A stretch of DNA of 64,000 nucleotides, from positions 25,612,342 to 25,676,341 of the forward strand of contig CM070619.1 in assembly GCA_036346255.1 (NCBI GenBank), in the 5' to 3' direction. Positions 44,089 through 55,346 of this stretch are shown piece by piece. Within the stretch, counting starts at the first letter, position 1. Each line of letters begins with the position of its first letter. A model generated the notes under the pieces. That model was not told the DNA's origin. It saw only the letters and a list, made by a program, of their open reading frames with translations, and searched no databases. Position numbers and translations under genes: made by a program. The DNA is from Ampelocalamus luodianensis (lineage: Eukaryota > Streptophyta > Magnoliopsida > Poales > Poaceae).

Positions 44089-45363
44089 CAAGCAAGGCAA
44101 GTTATACCCTTGATCATATTGATCCCATTATTTCAAATTATTTATATTTTGTTTTAAATTATTACTGCATGCATATGTTTATACAATTATTTTAATTCCC
44201 TGTTTTAATTGCATAGATATTCCAATCTTCCTTGTATAGCCAATTTGAATGTTGAACATGAATACCTTGTCACCATTAGGCAAAAAGATACTAAAATTGA
44301 TCATATGCTTAGCCAATACTTAGATCAAATCTTGTATTTGGGAAGTTTTAGTCAAATCTTCCAAATTTGATTTAAATTGGGTCACTGGTATTGTTTTACA
44401 ATAGAAGGTTTATAAAATGCTTTTACTTGAAAAATAAAATAAAAATGGGATTGGACTTGGGCGAAATGGATGATTGGTGGGTACAAGTTTATGCATGGAC
44501 TTAATCTGGTTAAGGTTAAAGCCCAGGGTTTTATTTGGAAGACGCCAAGTCAGTTAAGGACCGGTCTTCGAGTGTATGATGCTATGCCTTATCGTACTAC
44601 CACATGTCCTGTGTGGGCGGGACCTGGCTAAGTAATTTGCAACGTTTCATTGTTAGCTGTGCCATTTTGGTGTGTGGGTGTTGGTTAGACAGTATTCCCA
44701 CTTGGCGCAAGAAGGGACTTCTGGCAGACAGATAGTCCAAAGGAAGTGAAACCTTAGCGGGCATAACTACTTTGGAATGGCGCATTGTAAAAGCCTCGTG
44801 ATAATCACTTAGTCGCACAACTACGGAAGTGTGTGAGCGGACAGTACAAGTTGATTATCTCTTGTGGGTAAAGTAGTACAACCTCTGTAGAGTATAAAAC
44901 TATTCGAATAGCCGTGTCCACGGTTATGGAAATGTTAGCAGAACTGCTCAAAGTTAGACTTTGGTTTGGTTTGAAAAATACATCTTCAAACCAATTTATC
45001 CAAACGGGAATTAGGCAGGAAGCCATGTGATAGGAGGGTATCCTTCACCATTCATATTTGAATGTTATTTGACTATAAAATTGAGAATTTGTAAAATGAA
45101 TTTTAGTTATAGAATAACTGCTTTTGGAACTTAGTATTGTACTTAAATGTCAAACATTGATTTATGCAAATTCAACCAATAAGCCATCCCTTGTTACATC
45201 CATGTATGCATGTCATTCTGTTATTTGACGGGTGTAACTTGCGAGCACGGTAGTTGTGCTCATACTTTCTTTATGCAAACAAATTTCAGAGGAGAAGGAC
45301 TTTACTACGGTGTGGATGTGGATCCCGACGACTACTTCTTCGCTTCCCTAGTCGATTGCTCGT

Positions 45364-45540
45364 TGATTATTAATAAAGTTGTGATATGAATTTGTTACCA
45401 TATTGATGAACTAGCTATCGACTCTACTTCTTCGCCTTCCATTGTGTTTCTTTATTGTTGGTCGTAGTTGAAAACTTCTTATTTTTGTAATAAACTCTAT
45501 TGATTATTAATAAAGTTGTGATATGAATTTGTTACCATAT
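45364..45540 (+). repeat. 40-bp direct repeat, 137-base period
   Basis: The 40-base stretch starting TGATTATTAATAAAG at 45364 recurs exactly at 45501. The sequence between also contains two versions of CTACTTCTTCGC, so a roughly 137-base segment was tandemly duplicated near the 3' end of the LTR, in an area with polyadenylation-like AATAAA signals. Confidence 0.85.
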
Positions 45541-45676
45541 TTGTTTATTCATACCATGAACTAGCTCAAGAGAGCATCGTCATGCAAGGATCATGGGACT
45601 AGTTGCCAAGACTCAAATGCACCATATTAAGAGAGGAGTTGGGAGAGTTACTTTTCCCGGTCCGTTTCGAGTAAAG

Positions 45677-45689
45677 TGGTATCAAAGCC
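45677..45689 (+). other. Primer-binding site of E
   Basis: TGGTATCAAAGCC, one base from the initiator tRNA-Met complement, shortly after the LTR 3' edge. Only 23 bases separate it from the gag ATG of the uninterrupted element. Confidence 0.75.
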
Positions 45690-45711
45690 ATATCGAGTCG
45701 ACCACAGATGG

Positions 45712-47863
45712 TAGGTCGTGACCTAGTTAGAATGGCCGGAGGTTCTTCACAAGAATTCATAAAACAATAATAAAATCAGTTATAAGACTTATTCATAAAT
45801 CCTAATTAACCAATTAAGGTAACACCTTGGCTATTCAGAAGCCAAGATGCTAACTACCAACTTAACATAAACCATACAACATAAATTTTCTCAACAACAT
45901 CAATCAATCCTCAAAGATCATAAAAAAATACCATCCATGACTAGATTTATTTATTACAATCTGAAAGTTAACATAATAGAGTCTTTAATCATTCTTGCAA
46001 TGGAACTAAGGTGAAGTGCATTATTCGAGTAGTGCATGTCTACTCCCTCCCAAGAGAACCTCATCAACGATCACCTAGAAATAGATAAACAAAGCAAGGG
46101 TGAGTCCATCACTCAGCAAGTACAATGATTAATAAAACATTTATCAATAAGAATAAGACCTACTCGGCATCAACATTGATCATAACACAAATGAGTACTT
46201 ATGAAGACATGAAATGAATGCTTAAAATCAAGGGAATGGATCGCACACACACATATATGCAGATAGCAAAGTGAAACACCCGCTTGTTCACTCAAGCCCG
46301 CATCTTAACAAAAATGCGGGATCCACTTCCGTATGAAGAACGTTTCATACGGTGTCCAACATTGCCCATTTTGGAATTAATGGGTCTTACTCAACCATCC
46401 CGAATTGATGGTCTTCCTCATCCACTCCGTGACGGCAAATGATAATGAATGCATGAAACAACTTATTGAATAAAACATTATCATCATTTCTATTCATGAA
46501 TTCAACAAAGAGACAAAACATGGATATTTCACTTCATACTACACAAAAGTTATCACAACACGCCATATCAATAACCACAATGCACAAACATTTAGATTAA
46601 TAAAGTACTTGCCTTCCGTTGAGACGCGTTAGTATGGCGGCGATGGCGTATTCCTAAACTCGAAGCTCACGCCTAACCAATGAAATAAATTCAATAAGAA
46701 CACCAAAATACCCATTTCTACTAATCGACGTTATACATCGCTTCCCGATGACTCTAGTCATTAATACAAAGCTTAAACTGAAATCAATGTTTTCAGCTAT
46801 AAAACTGTCCTCGAGAGCAACACGACAATTGACGATCTCAGTGTCCGAAGTCAAAAGTGGTAAACCCAATTTCTGTAGCTTCTTAACTGACTAATCTAAA
46901 ATACTCTAGTTGACGTGATAAACCAATTTGGCCAATTTAATAGGTTAATAAATGTTTGAACTTTTGGTACAGAATCTGTCCACAGAACGAACAGCAAAAT
47001 TAAAAGATCATAACTTTTATTAGGTAACTCCAAATTGAACGTTCTTTACCAATCTGAAAAGGTCATCGAATCCTCTACAATAACCTAGTTGGGTGAACTT
47101 TCAGTTTCAACAAATTTCCTTTCATAATTTAGGAAATAACCAGACAGTTTATTCTCGTCAGGTTCTGGCAGCAGGTACTAAAACGTCCATAACTTTTGAC
47201 TCAGACCTCGGAATCAAGTAAACTTGATGGTCACTGAAACTTAAGAACGAGGCCTAGATATCTCTAGGAGACCAAACCTTCAGATTCTGCCTAAAAAACC
47301 GAGACAACCCCTCCAACATACTGGACAGAACTGAACGAAACGCGACAGACTGGAATTTAACAAAACTACTCGCCACTTAACGAATGACTTCTAGAAATCC
47401 CAAGAACACATCGTTACCCTTGACGACATGGGAGATGATGCTGAGCGAGCCTCAAGAAGAAGTTGGTGGTGATTTCCTCTTCTTGTTCCACAGCCAACGA
47501 TCGCCGCCCCCGATCCTTGCGAAGACCGCAATGGAGGAGACCAACACCGCAGCTGGGAAGACGTCTTGAGGGGCAGCACCACTTGAGAACACCAGGAGGG
47601 AGGAGGCAGGCGCACAGAAGGGGAGGCCAAAGGGGCGGCCAAGGGAGAGGGGCGCCAAAGAGGGAGAGGGGCTAGGGTTTGGCAAAGGGAAGAAAAGGGT
47701 GGTGTCCCCCTTGGCCGGCCACTAGAGTCCAAATGGGCCTCTAGCCCAGCCCAAAGTTGGCGAAAATAGCGTAAAACCCTCCTTTCCGAGATAATTCACT
47801 AATCCAATTGTTTCTCTCCCTAAAGATCAATTTTCATTCTCAAAGTTTAATCCGAGTATTACA
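45712..47863 (-). repeat. 3' LTR of F
   Basis: 2152 bp. The inner edge GAGTATTACA ends at 47863, followed by the polypurine tract (plus-strand CTCTACCCTCTTAAC, 47864-47878). The outer edge (45712) is eroded: the first roughly 85 bases of the LTR seen at 52056 are replaced by unrelated sequence. The hairpin ladder is at 46297-46412. Telobox-like CTAGGGTTT is near 47672. The ORF at 47384-47569 is leader sequence. Confidence 0.85.
46297..46412 (-). other. Hairpin ladder in F LTR
   Basis: CCCGCAT/ATGCGGG (46297-46320), CCGTATGAA/TTCATACGG (46329-46352), CCCATT/AATGGG (46365-46384), ACCATC/GATGGT (46394-46412). The same structures are present in the 5' LTR near 52705-52822. Stem sequences are entirely different from those of A1, A2 and H. 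Confidence 0.75.
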
Positions 47864-47939
47864 CTCTACCCTCTTAACAGATTCGACTCGAATCTAAACG
47901 TCATCCTACAAAGAAGATAACGGAATTGAACTTAGGAAT

Positions 47940-49219
47940 TAAGGATACACACTGCCGAAACAAGTCCGATATCGACGCGCATGCGAGATTCCAGCTCCCA
48001 AGTGGCTTCTCTCACCGATGGGACCAAAGTACCTTGACAAACTTCGTGGTTTTATTTCTCGTAACCCGCTCGACTCCTCTAGAATCTTCTCTCGGTCGTG
48101 ACTCAAAAGTAAGGTCCCGCTCAATGTTCAAAGGCTCTAAGGGAATTGCATGCTCGTGGTCTCTTAAGAACTTTCTCAAAGATAGACACATGAAACACAT
48201 TATGAACTCCACGCATGGACTCGAAGATCCAAGCGATAAGCCAATTTCCCAATCGTACACGATTGGGAATTGTCCAATGTACCTGACTAAGCTTTCCTTT
48301 GGTACCAAACCGCACGACACCTCCGTAGGCGATACTCGTAAGAACCTCGTTTCCCACTTCGATTCCAATTCTCGCTTCTCACATCTGCATAACTCTTCTA
48401 TCGGCTCTGAGCAACTAGCGATTCTTCGTGATCTCTCGCTACTCTAGCCACGCTTTGTTGAACCCAATCAGACCCAAAACAGCCCGCTCTCCAATCGCAT
48501 CCCAACACAATGGAGATCTGCATCTCGCCATAGAGAACCTCAAATGGTGCAGCTCGAACATCGGCGTGATAGCTATTGTTATAGGCGAACTCGCCAAAGC
48601 CAGTGATCTTCCCAACCACCCTTCCAGATAAAACACAACACCGAGCATATCTTCTAAGGTTTGGATTGTACGCTCAGACTGACCATTTGTCTGTGGGTGG
48701 AATGCAGTACTAAGACGGAGTTGCGTGCCCAAAGCACTTTGTAAGCTCTCCCAAAATTTGGAAACAAATTTGGCATCTCGATCGGAAACAATAGTCTTTG
48801 GCACCCCGCAACCGCATTATCTCTCGTACATAGAGTGGAGCCAAATCGCCGCAGAATTGGTTGTTCGAATAGGAATAAAATGTGCGTACTTATCAACCGG
48901 TCCACTATAACCCAAATAGCATCCTTCCTCGCTGAGTGTGAGGTAATCCAACTACAAAATCCATGGAGATGTCATCCCATGGCCACACCGAACCTCTAAA
49001 GGTTGCAACAATCCCTCACGGTCGCTTATGTCCACCTTAACTCGCCGGGCAGATTCCACACGAGGCCACATCTCGCGCAATATCGACTTTCATTCTCTTC
49101 CACCGGAAACTCTTCTTCAAATCTTTGTACATTTTGGTCTCACTGGATGTATCAGATACTGTGTACTGGTGTGCTTCCTTTAGAATCTCATCTTTAACTC
49201 GTGCCTCTGTGGCACACAA
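47940..49219 (-). pseudogene. pol (IN): Integrase of F (frameshifted)
   Basis: In transcript order: zinc domain with YKDLKKSFRWKRMKVDIAR and CGICP (about 49130-49040), MDRL block (about 48905), core TIVSDRDAKFVSKFWESLQ (48795-48740) and HPQTNGQSERTIQTLEDML (about 48690-48635) carrying the second Asp and the Glu, then GVVRFGTKGKL and GVHNVFHVS (48320-48160) and the end TKFVKVLWSHR (about 48015). These are Tekay/Del-type motifs. At least four frame changes separate the blocks. Confidence 0.8.
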
Positions 49220-50690
49220 AGGCGACCTTTAAATCGCAAAGCACCGTAATCATCTATACCAAAATGGCCTTGCTTGCCTTCATCTAGGCGCTTCTCACAC
49301 GCTGGAGCATCCGATCATGTGTTGTGCTTCCTGCACTGCTCGGAATGGTCGACTCAACAAGCAAACGGGTCTCGGCCTCGACGGCACCGCAAAGCAAAAG
49401 ATATATCCATACGCCAAAATCAATGACAAGACAATCGAGGGTAGGAGGGGTCGCCTTACGACTTAGAGCATCTCGCTACAACATTCGCCTCCCGGGTGAT
49501 ACCGAATAGTGAGATCATAGTCTTTTATCAACTCTAACCACCTTCTCTGCCTCGATTCAAATCTTTTGGGTAAAGATGTATTTCAAACTCTTGTGATCAG
49601 TGAAAATGTCACAAGACTCACAGACAAATAATGGCACCGATCTTTAAAGCAAGTACTATCGCTGCAAGCTCTAGGTCATGAGTAGGATAGTTCTGCTCAT
49701 GTTTCTTCAATCGCCATGATGCATAGGCAATCACCTTGCCATCCTCGCATAAGTACACAACCAAGCCCAACTCTAGATGCATCTGAATAAATAGTGAACC
49801 GCTTCCTCGGTTCAGAAGAGTGAGAATTGGAGCGTCACCAATCTATCCTTCAAAGTACGAAACTTCGCTCACACGCGCCACCCATCAAACTTGACCCTTC
49901 TCGTGTCAACTGTGACATTGGTCTAGCAAGGGTAGAGAAACCTCCACGAAACGCAGATAATAACCAGCTAAACCTAAAACTCCTCACTTCTTTTATATTA
50001 GTTGGTCTTTTCCATTCCACCACCGTTGAGATCTTACTTGGATCAACCAAATGCCCTCTTGATTGATTACATGGCTGAAACCCAACTTCGTAAATCCGAA
50101 TTCACATTTCTTGATTTGGCATAAAATTGGTTCACTCGTGGTCTCAAGTACCAACCTCAAAATGAGCATGATCTTCTTTCGCCTTGGAATAAATCAGATG
50201 TCATCAATGAATACTACGACGAAGTCATCAAGGTAAGGGTGCAACATACTATTCATGGTTTCCATGAAAATCAGAGAGCATTGGTTAGCCCAAAAGACAT
50301 AACCTTATACTCATAATGACCATACCTTGTAGAGAAAGCCGTCTTCTCAATATCTTGCTCTCGAACTCTAACTGATTATAACTCGTCAAGGTCAATTTTG
50401 GAGAATATTTTAGCTCCTTCAACCGATCAAAGAGATCCTCAATACGGGTAAAGGATATTTATTCTTCACAGCTTGCTTGGTTAAGAGCCCGTAATCCACA
50501 CACATACGCCAACTACCGTCCTTCTTCTTAGTGAAAAGAACAGAGCTCCCACGCGAAACACTACGATTTAATCAAACCTTTGGATAGCAAATCATCCAAT
50601 TGCTTTTTCAACTCCTCCGAAAGGGACGCGCCAAACGATATGGAGATATAGAAATTGGTCGGGTTCCCGGAACAAGATCTATCCGGAACT
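49220..50690 (-). pseudogene. pol (RT-RH): Reverse transcriptase-RNase H of F (heavily broken)
   Basis: Starts with VEFRIDLVPGTRPISISPYR (about 50690-50630). The catalytic VVFIDDI is near 50200-50235, then WKRPTNIKEVRSF and FSTLARPMSQLTREG (about 50020-49890). RNase H remnants extend to about 49500. No open segment exceeds about 80 codons. Confidence 0.7.
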
Positions 50691-51849
50691 CCACTTAATG
50701 ATGCTCATTGGGTTCTGTTTGCAAACTGACGCTTTGTGGCCTTCCCGGCCACATTGACGACACGTCCTCTCAAAGAACACTCAAGACCGTGACCTCTCCA
50801 CATCTCAAACATTTCATACCTTGTCCCGGATGGGACGCACTGAGGTGTGGATGACGGCGCGTGGCGCCAGAGAAAGAAGGTCGCCATCGCCGAATCGACG
50901 AGACCGGCGACTTCTTGAAATCTCTTGGATGCAGTCACCAGAAGACCCGCTCCACCACTAAAGCTCCGCTCGCCACCGCGTAACCACCAACAGAACAGTG
51001 TACACTAGCCGCTGCGCTTGCAAAGGGAGATTCTCACCAACTCCATTCCTCTAGCTTGCTCAACCACCGCATCAAATCACGCAAGATAGATGCCCCGAGA
51101 CCGGGCGATACTCTCGAACGAGACCCCGACGGAACCTCTTGGCCTTCTCCATATCATCATTGGCTACCACGTACAAAGCGTGCAGTCATGTTGAACTCAC
51201 CATACTGACATCGACCTATGACCCGAGTCAACGCCGAAGAGACCGCTTCCATCTTCTCAATGAAGGAATCGGATAGTACTTGGCTCTAAATTGCCCCACA
51301 AAACTTCCAAGTAATCGTCCTCGCACCGGGTCCTAGCGCATGTAACCCCTTCCCACGGATATCGGCTTGGCCTTCGCTTGAAAGGCCACAAACGAACCCT
51401 TTGCACCGAAGTTCATCTCCAACGCATCAAATCTGCCGCTCCATGTACCGGAGCCAATCGCTGCTCGAATCGGGTACCGCCCATAAAGTGTCAAGTCGGC
51501 GACATCCACTCGCGGAGACTTATCCTAGTCTCGGGTGGAACCGCCTGAACGATCGGACTGCAACGAGAGACAAGAAGCAGCAGCAGAACAGCAGAACAAG
51601 CAGCAGGATGAGCCGCTCGCATCTCGCCGACGGAGCCGCCGTTTCTCCTCCTCAAGATTCTCGACACACAGCCGACGCGCCTGGGCATCCATGGCCGGCG
51701 CAGCTTGAGCTTCATGCGGGTGGGTGAGCAAATGAGGCAACCTCTCGGTGAGCTCCACCAGCCACCTCTTCGTGGAGGTTGCGAAACAACCGACCACGCC
51801 CAAGATCGCGACACGGCCGCGCACGACCACGCCCTCTACCTCTCGCCAT
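50691..51849 (-). pseudogene. gag: gag of F (frameshifted, protease absent behind it)
   Basis: The ATG at 51847-51849 opens MARGRGRGRARP, a usual Arg/Gly-rich Tekay Gag start. The capsid region is in several frames. A CRQCG/CLRCG-like zinc-knuckle region lies near 50830-50740. It is followed within about 50 bases by the start of RT, so the roughly 0.4 kb protease segment normally between them is deleted. Confidence 0.65.
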
Positions 51850-52055
51850 CTAAGAACACCACAACCGAACAAAACTAAACACTTAACTTAGCAGATTCGT
51901 AAGAAGCACTAACTAAACAACAATTGCACAACAAATAAAGCATAACAATGTAAATTGCGGAAACAATGAATTACCCAACCCAACCCATCAGGTACAAGTG
52001 TGTCAATTTAATAATTTTATTTTAACCACGGACCTAAAGCCCGCTCGATACCAAT
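51850..52055 (-). other. Leader and primer-binding site of F
   Basis: Short leader. The PBS is at about 52041-52054, reading TTGGTATCGAGCGGG on the minus strand, related to TGGTATCAGAGC. Nothing else seen. Confidence 0.65.
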
Positions 52056-54262
52056 CAGAACACCCCAACTCAAAGACGAGCCCGAATGCTACTATCCTAA
52101 GCTAAACCACAAAATTTCGATGTAACCTCTTTGGTATACGAAGATACCGGAGGTTCTTCACAAGAATTCATAAAACAATAATAAAATCAGTTATAAGACT
52201 TATTCATAAATCCTAATTAACTAATTAAGGTAACACCTTGGCTATTCGTGGCCAAGATGCTAACTACCAACTTAACATAAACCATACAACATAAATTTTC
52301 TCAACAACATCAATCAATCCTCAAAGATCATAAAAAATACCATCCATGACTAGATTTATTTATTACAAATCAAAGTTAACATAATAGAGTCTTTAATCAT
52401 TCTTGCAATGGAACTAAGGTGAAGTGCATTATTCGAGTAGTGCATGTCTACTCCCTCCCAAGAGAACCTCATCAACGATCACCTAGAAATAGATAAACAA
52501 AGCAAGGGTGAGTCCATCACTCAAGAAGTACAATGATTAATAAAACATTTATCAATAAGAATAAGACCTACTCGCATCAACATTGATCATAACACAAATG
52601 AGTACTTATGAAGACATGAAATGAATGCTTAAAATCAAGGGAATGGATCGCACACACACATATACGCAGATAGCCGTGAAACACCCGTGGTGTTCACTCA
52701 AGCCCGCATCTTAACAAAAATGCGGATCCACTTCCGTATGAAGAACGCTTCATACGGTGTCCAACATTGCCCATTTTGAATTAATGGGTCTTACTCAACC
52801 ATCCCGAATTGATGGTCTTCCTCATCCACTCCGTGGACGCAAATGATAATGAATGCATGAAACAACTTATTGAATAAAACATTATCATCATTTCTATTCA
52901 TGAATTCAACACAGAGACAAAACATGGATATTTCACTTCATACTACACAAAAGTTATCACAAAGACGCTCATATCAATAACCACAATGCACAAACATTTA
53001 GATTAACAGTACTTGCCTTCCGCGTTGAGACGCGTTAGTCGGCGGCGATGGCGCCTCCTAAACTCAAGCTCGCCGCCTAACCAATGAAATAAATTCAATA
53101 AGAACACCAAAATACCCATTTCTACTAATCGACGTTATACATCGCTTCCCGATGACTCTAGTCATTAATACAAAGCTTAAATCAAATCAATGTTTTAGCT
53201 ATAAAACGTCCTCGACAGCAACACGACAATTGACGATCTCAGTGTCCGGAAGTCAAAAAGTGGTAAACCCAATTTCTGTAGCTTTTAACTGACTAATCTA
53301 CAATACTCTAGTTGACGTGATAAATCAATTTGGCCAATTTAATAGGTTAATAAATGTTTGAACTTTCGGTACAGTAATCTGTCCACAGAATCTAACAGCA
53401 AAATTAAAAAGATCATAACTTTTATTAGGTAACTCCAAATTGAACGTTCTTTACCAATCTGAAAAGGTCATGAATCCTCTACAATAACCTAGTTAGGTGA
53501 ACTTTCAGTTTCAACAAATTTCCTTTCATAATTTAGGAAATAACTGACAGTTTATTCTCGCCAGTTTCGCAAGAGGTACTAAAACGCCCATAACTTTCTC
53601 GCACTGGAATCAAGTAAACTTGGTGGCCATGAAACTTAAGAACGAGGCCTAGATATCTCTAGGAGACCAAACCTTCAGATTCTCGCCTAAAAACAACCGA
53701 AACAACCCTCCAACATACCGACAGAATCGAACGAAACGCGATGACTGGAATTTAACAAAACTACTCGCCACTTAACGAATGACTTCTAGAAATCCCAAGA
53801 ACACATCGTTACCCTTGACGACGTGGGAGATGATGCCGAGCGAGCCTCAAGAAGAAGTTGGTGGTGATTTCTTCTTGTTCCACACGCCCACGATCGCCGC
53901 CCCCGATCCTTGCGAAGACCGGCAATGGAGGAGACCAACACCGCAGCTGGGAAGACGCCTTGAGGGGCAGCACCACTTGAGAACACCAGGGAGGGAGGAG
54001 GCAGGCGCACGGAAGGGGAGGCCAAAGGGGCTGCGGCCAAGGGAGAGGGGCGCCAAAAGAGGGAGAGGGCTAGGGTTTGGCAAAGGGAAGAAAGGGTGGT
54101 GTCCCCTTGGCCGGCCACTAGGAGTCCAAATGGGCCTCTAGCCTGTGCCCAGTTGGCCTAAAATAGCAGAAACCCTCCTTTCCAGAGACAATTCACTAAT
54201 CCAATTGTTTCCTCTCCCTAAAGATCAATTTTCATTCTCAAAGTTTAATCCGGAGTATTACA
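52056..54262 (-). repeat. 5' LTR of F
   Basis: About 2.2 kb. On the minus strand it starts TGTAATACTCCGG at 54262 and ends near 52056 in GGGTGTTCTGA, where GGGTGTTACA is expected; the altered bases lie at a CTG-type site. Same layout as the 3' LTR, including the hairpin ladder and CTAGGGTTT near 54068. The ORF at 53779-54141 is non-coding leader. Confidence 0.82.
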
Positions 54263-54263
54263 G

Positions 54264-55346
54264 ATGGTGAACACTCGTCACTCTGGAAATGGAACCAACG
54301 CCAATAATGATGGAAGTGCTCCAATCAATAGATCAGAGTGGCAGCAGATGATGACCAATCAAAACCGTCTGATCGAACTGCTCTCTCAGTCCATCAACAA
54401 CAATCAAGCCCGACAAGCTACAGCTTCCCAAGCTCCAATTCCATCTCCACCACCCCAAAGGACCAGTATGTTAGAATTTATAAGGATGCGACCAACAACT
54501 TTTTCAAGCAGTACCGAGCCCATGGATGCAGATGATTTGCTCCAAGTGATTAGTAAGAAGTTGGACATCGCCCAGTGCACTGATCGTGAGAGGGTATTGT
54601 TTGCTTCACACCAGCTCATGGGTCCAGCTTCCGAATGGTGGGACAACTTCAGCATCTCACATGCTGATGCTCAAGTCATCACCTGGAATGAATTTGTGCG
54701 AGCTTTCCGCCATGCACATATCCCTTCCGGCATGATGACCCTGAAGAAAAAGGAGTTCCGCACACTTTGTTAGGGAAACCTCTCTGTGAATGAGTACCTG
54801 CACAAGTTCAATCAACTAGCACGCTACGCACTAGAAGATGTTGCAAAAGATGAAGACAAGCAAGAAAGATTCCTGGAAAGACTCAATGATGATCTGTCGG
54901 TACAATTGATTTTCCAGGATTATACTGACTTCCAGCAGCTAGTCGACAAGGCGATTTGTCAAGAGGGCAAGCACCGGGAAATGGAGAATCGCAAGAGAAG
55001 AATGGCTGCAGAGAAGTTCAACTCTGGAAGCTTTCCTAAAGCCAGAAGGACTTCATCGTATCAAGCCAAGCTCCAGCCAACAACAGACAACCCAGTCAAC
55101 TTTGAGCCCTCCAATATATCTGATGGTGACCAGGCACAGAAGGACCCATCCTATATTGCAGGCATCACGTGCTTCAATTGCCATGAGGTTGGGTATTTCG
55201 CTAGTAAATGTCCAAAGAAGCAGCAGGCAGCGAATCCAGCCAACTCTGAAGTCAACATCATGAAAGCAAACAAGAAGCTGCAGAATTCTAGAAAAGGACG
55301 TCTATACAACATCACAGCTCTGGCCCCGTCTGATGAGGAGCAGGAT
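54264..55346 (+). pseudogene. gag: gag of element E (one nonsense codon, 3' end displaced by G)
   Basis: The ATG at 54264 (MVNTRHSGNGT) is the true start: it follows the leader of E once F is set aside, and the motif matches J's gag. Parts: polar N-terminus; capsid core (residues about 70-300) with FASHQLMGPASEWWDNF, KKKEFRTL, NLSVNEYLHKFNQLARYA and DYTDFQQLVDKAI; nucleocapsid zinc knuckle CFNCHEVGYFASKC near 55171-55212, C-x2-C-x4-(Tyr)-x5-C, in which Tyr replaces the usual His. A TAG at 54771-54773 interrupts the frame where CAG is expected; the frame is otherwise continuous. At 55346 solo LTR G interrupts the last codons, which resume at 60780 and end in a stop near 60803. The apparent end at 55376 is inside the LTR. 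Confidence 0.85.

Larger units (their letters stand above)
42341..45671 (+). repeat. 5' LTR of E, first 0.23 kb missing
   Basis: Nearly the same sequence as 61111-64000. TATA-like TATTTAAG is at 42965-42972, preceded by the inverted repeat CCGTCCGA/TCGGACGG (42635-42656). A GC-rich leader is followed by CGAGGTAAG (about 43277), a splice-donor-like site. CCTACGTGG/CCACGTAGG is at 43390-43412. Two 38-bp tandem units lie at 44013-44088. CTATTCGAATAG is at 44900-44911. A 40-bp direct repeat with a 137-base period is at 45364 and 45501. The right edge is uncertain within a few bases because the terminal CA is altered. ORFs here are not genes. Confidence 0.82.
45712..54262 (-). mobile_element. Tekay-like Ty3-gypsy element F, TSD GATGG
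   Basis: 8551 bp on the minus strand between GATGG at 45707-45711 and 54263-54267. LTRs are at 45712-47863 and about 52056-54262, with the coding region between them in order gag, RT, RNase H, IN from right to left. The protease is missing and all frames are heavily broken. The target is the start codon of E's gag (GATGG overlaps ATGG). Differences between its two LTRs are patterned (CTG/CAG changes), so part of the apparent decay may be sequencing error. Confidence 0.85.

Noticed and set aside
47384..54141. Similar ORFs at 47384-47732 and 53779-54141 as a duplicated gene
   Set aside because: They are the same position in the two LTRs of F, next to the promoter; the frame is not kept between copies.
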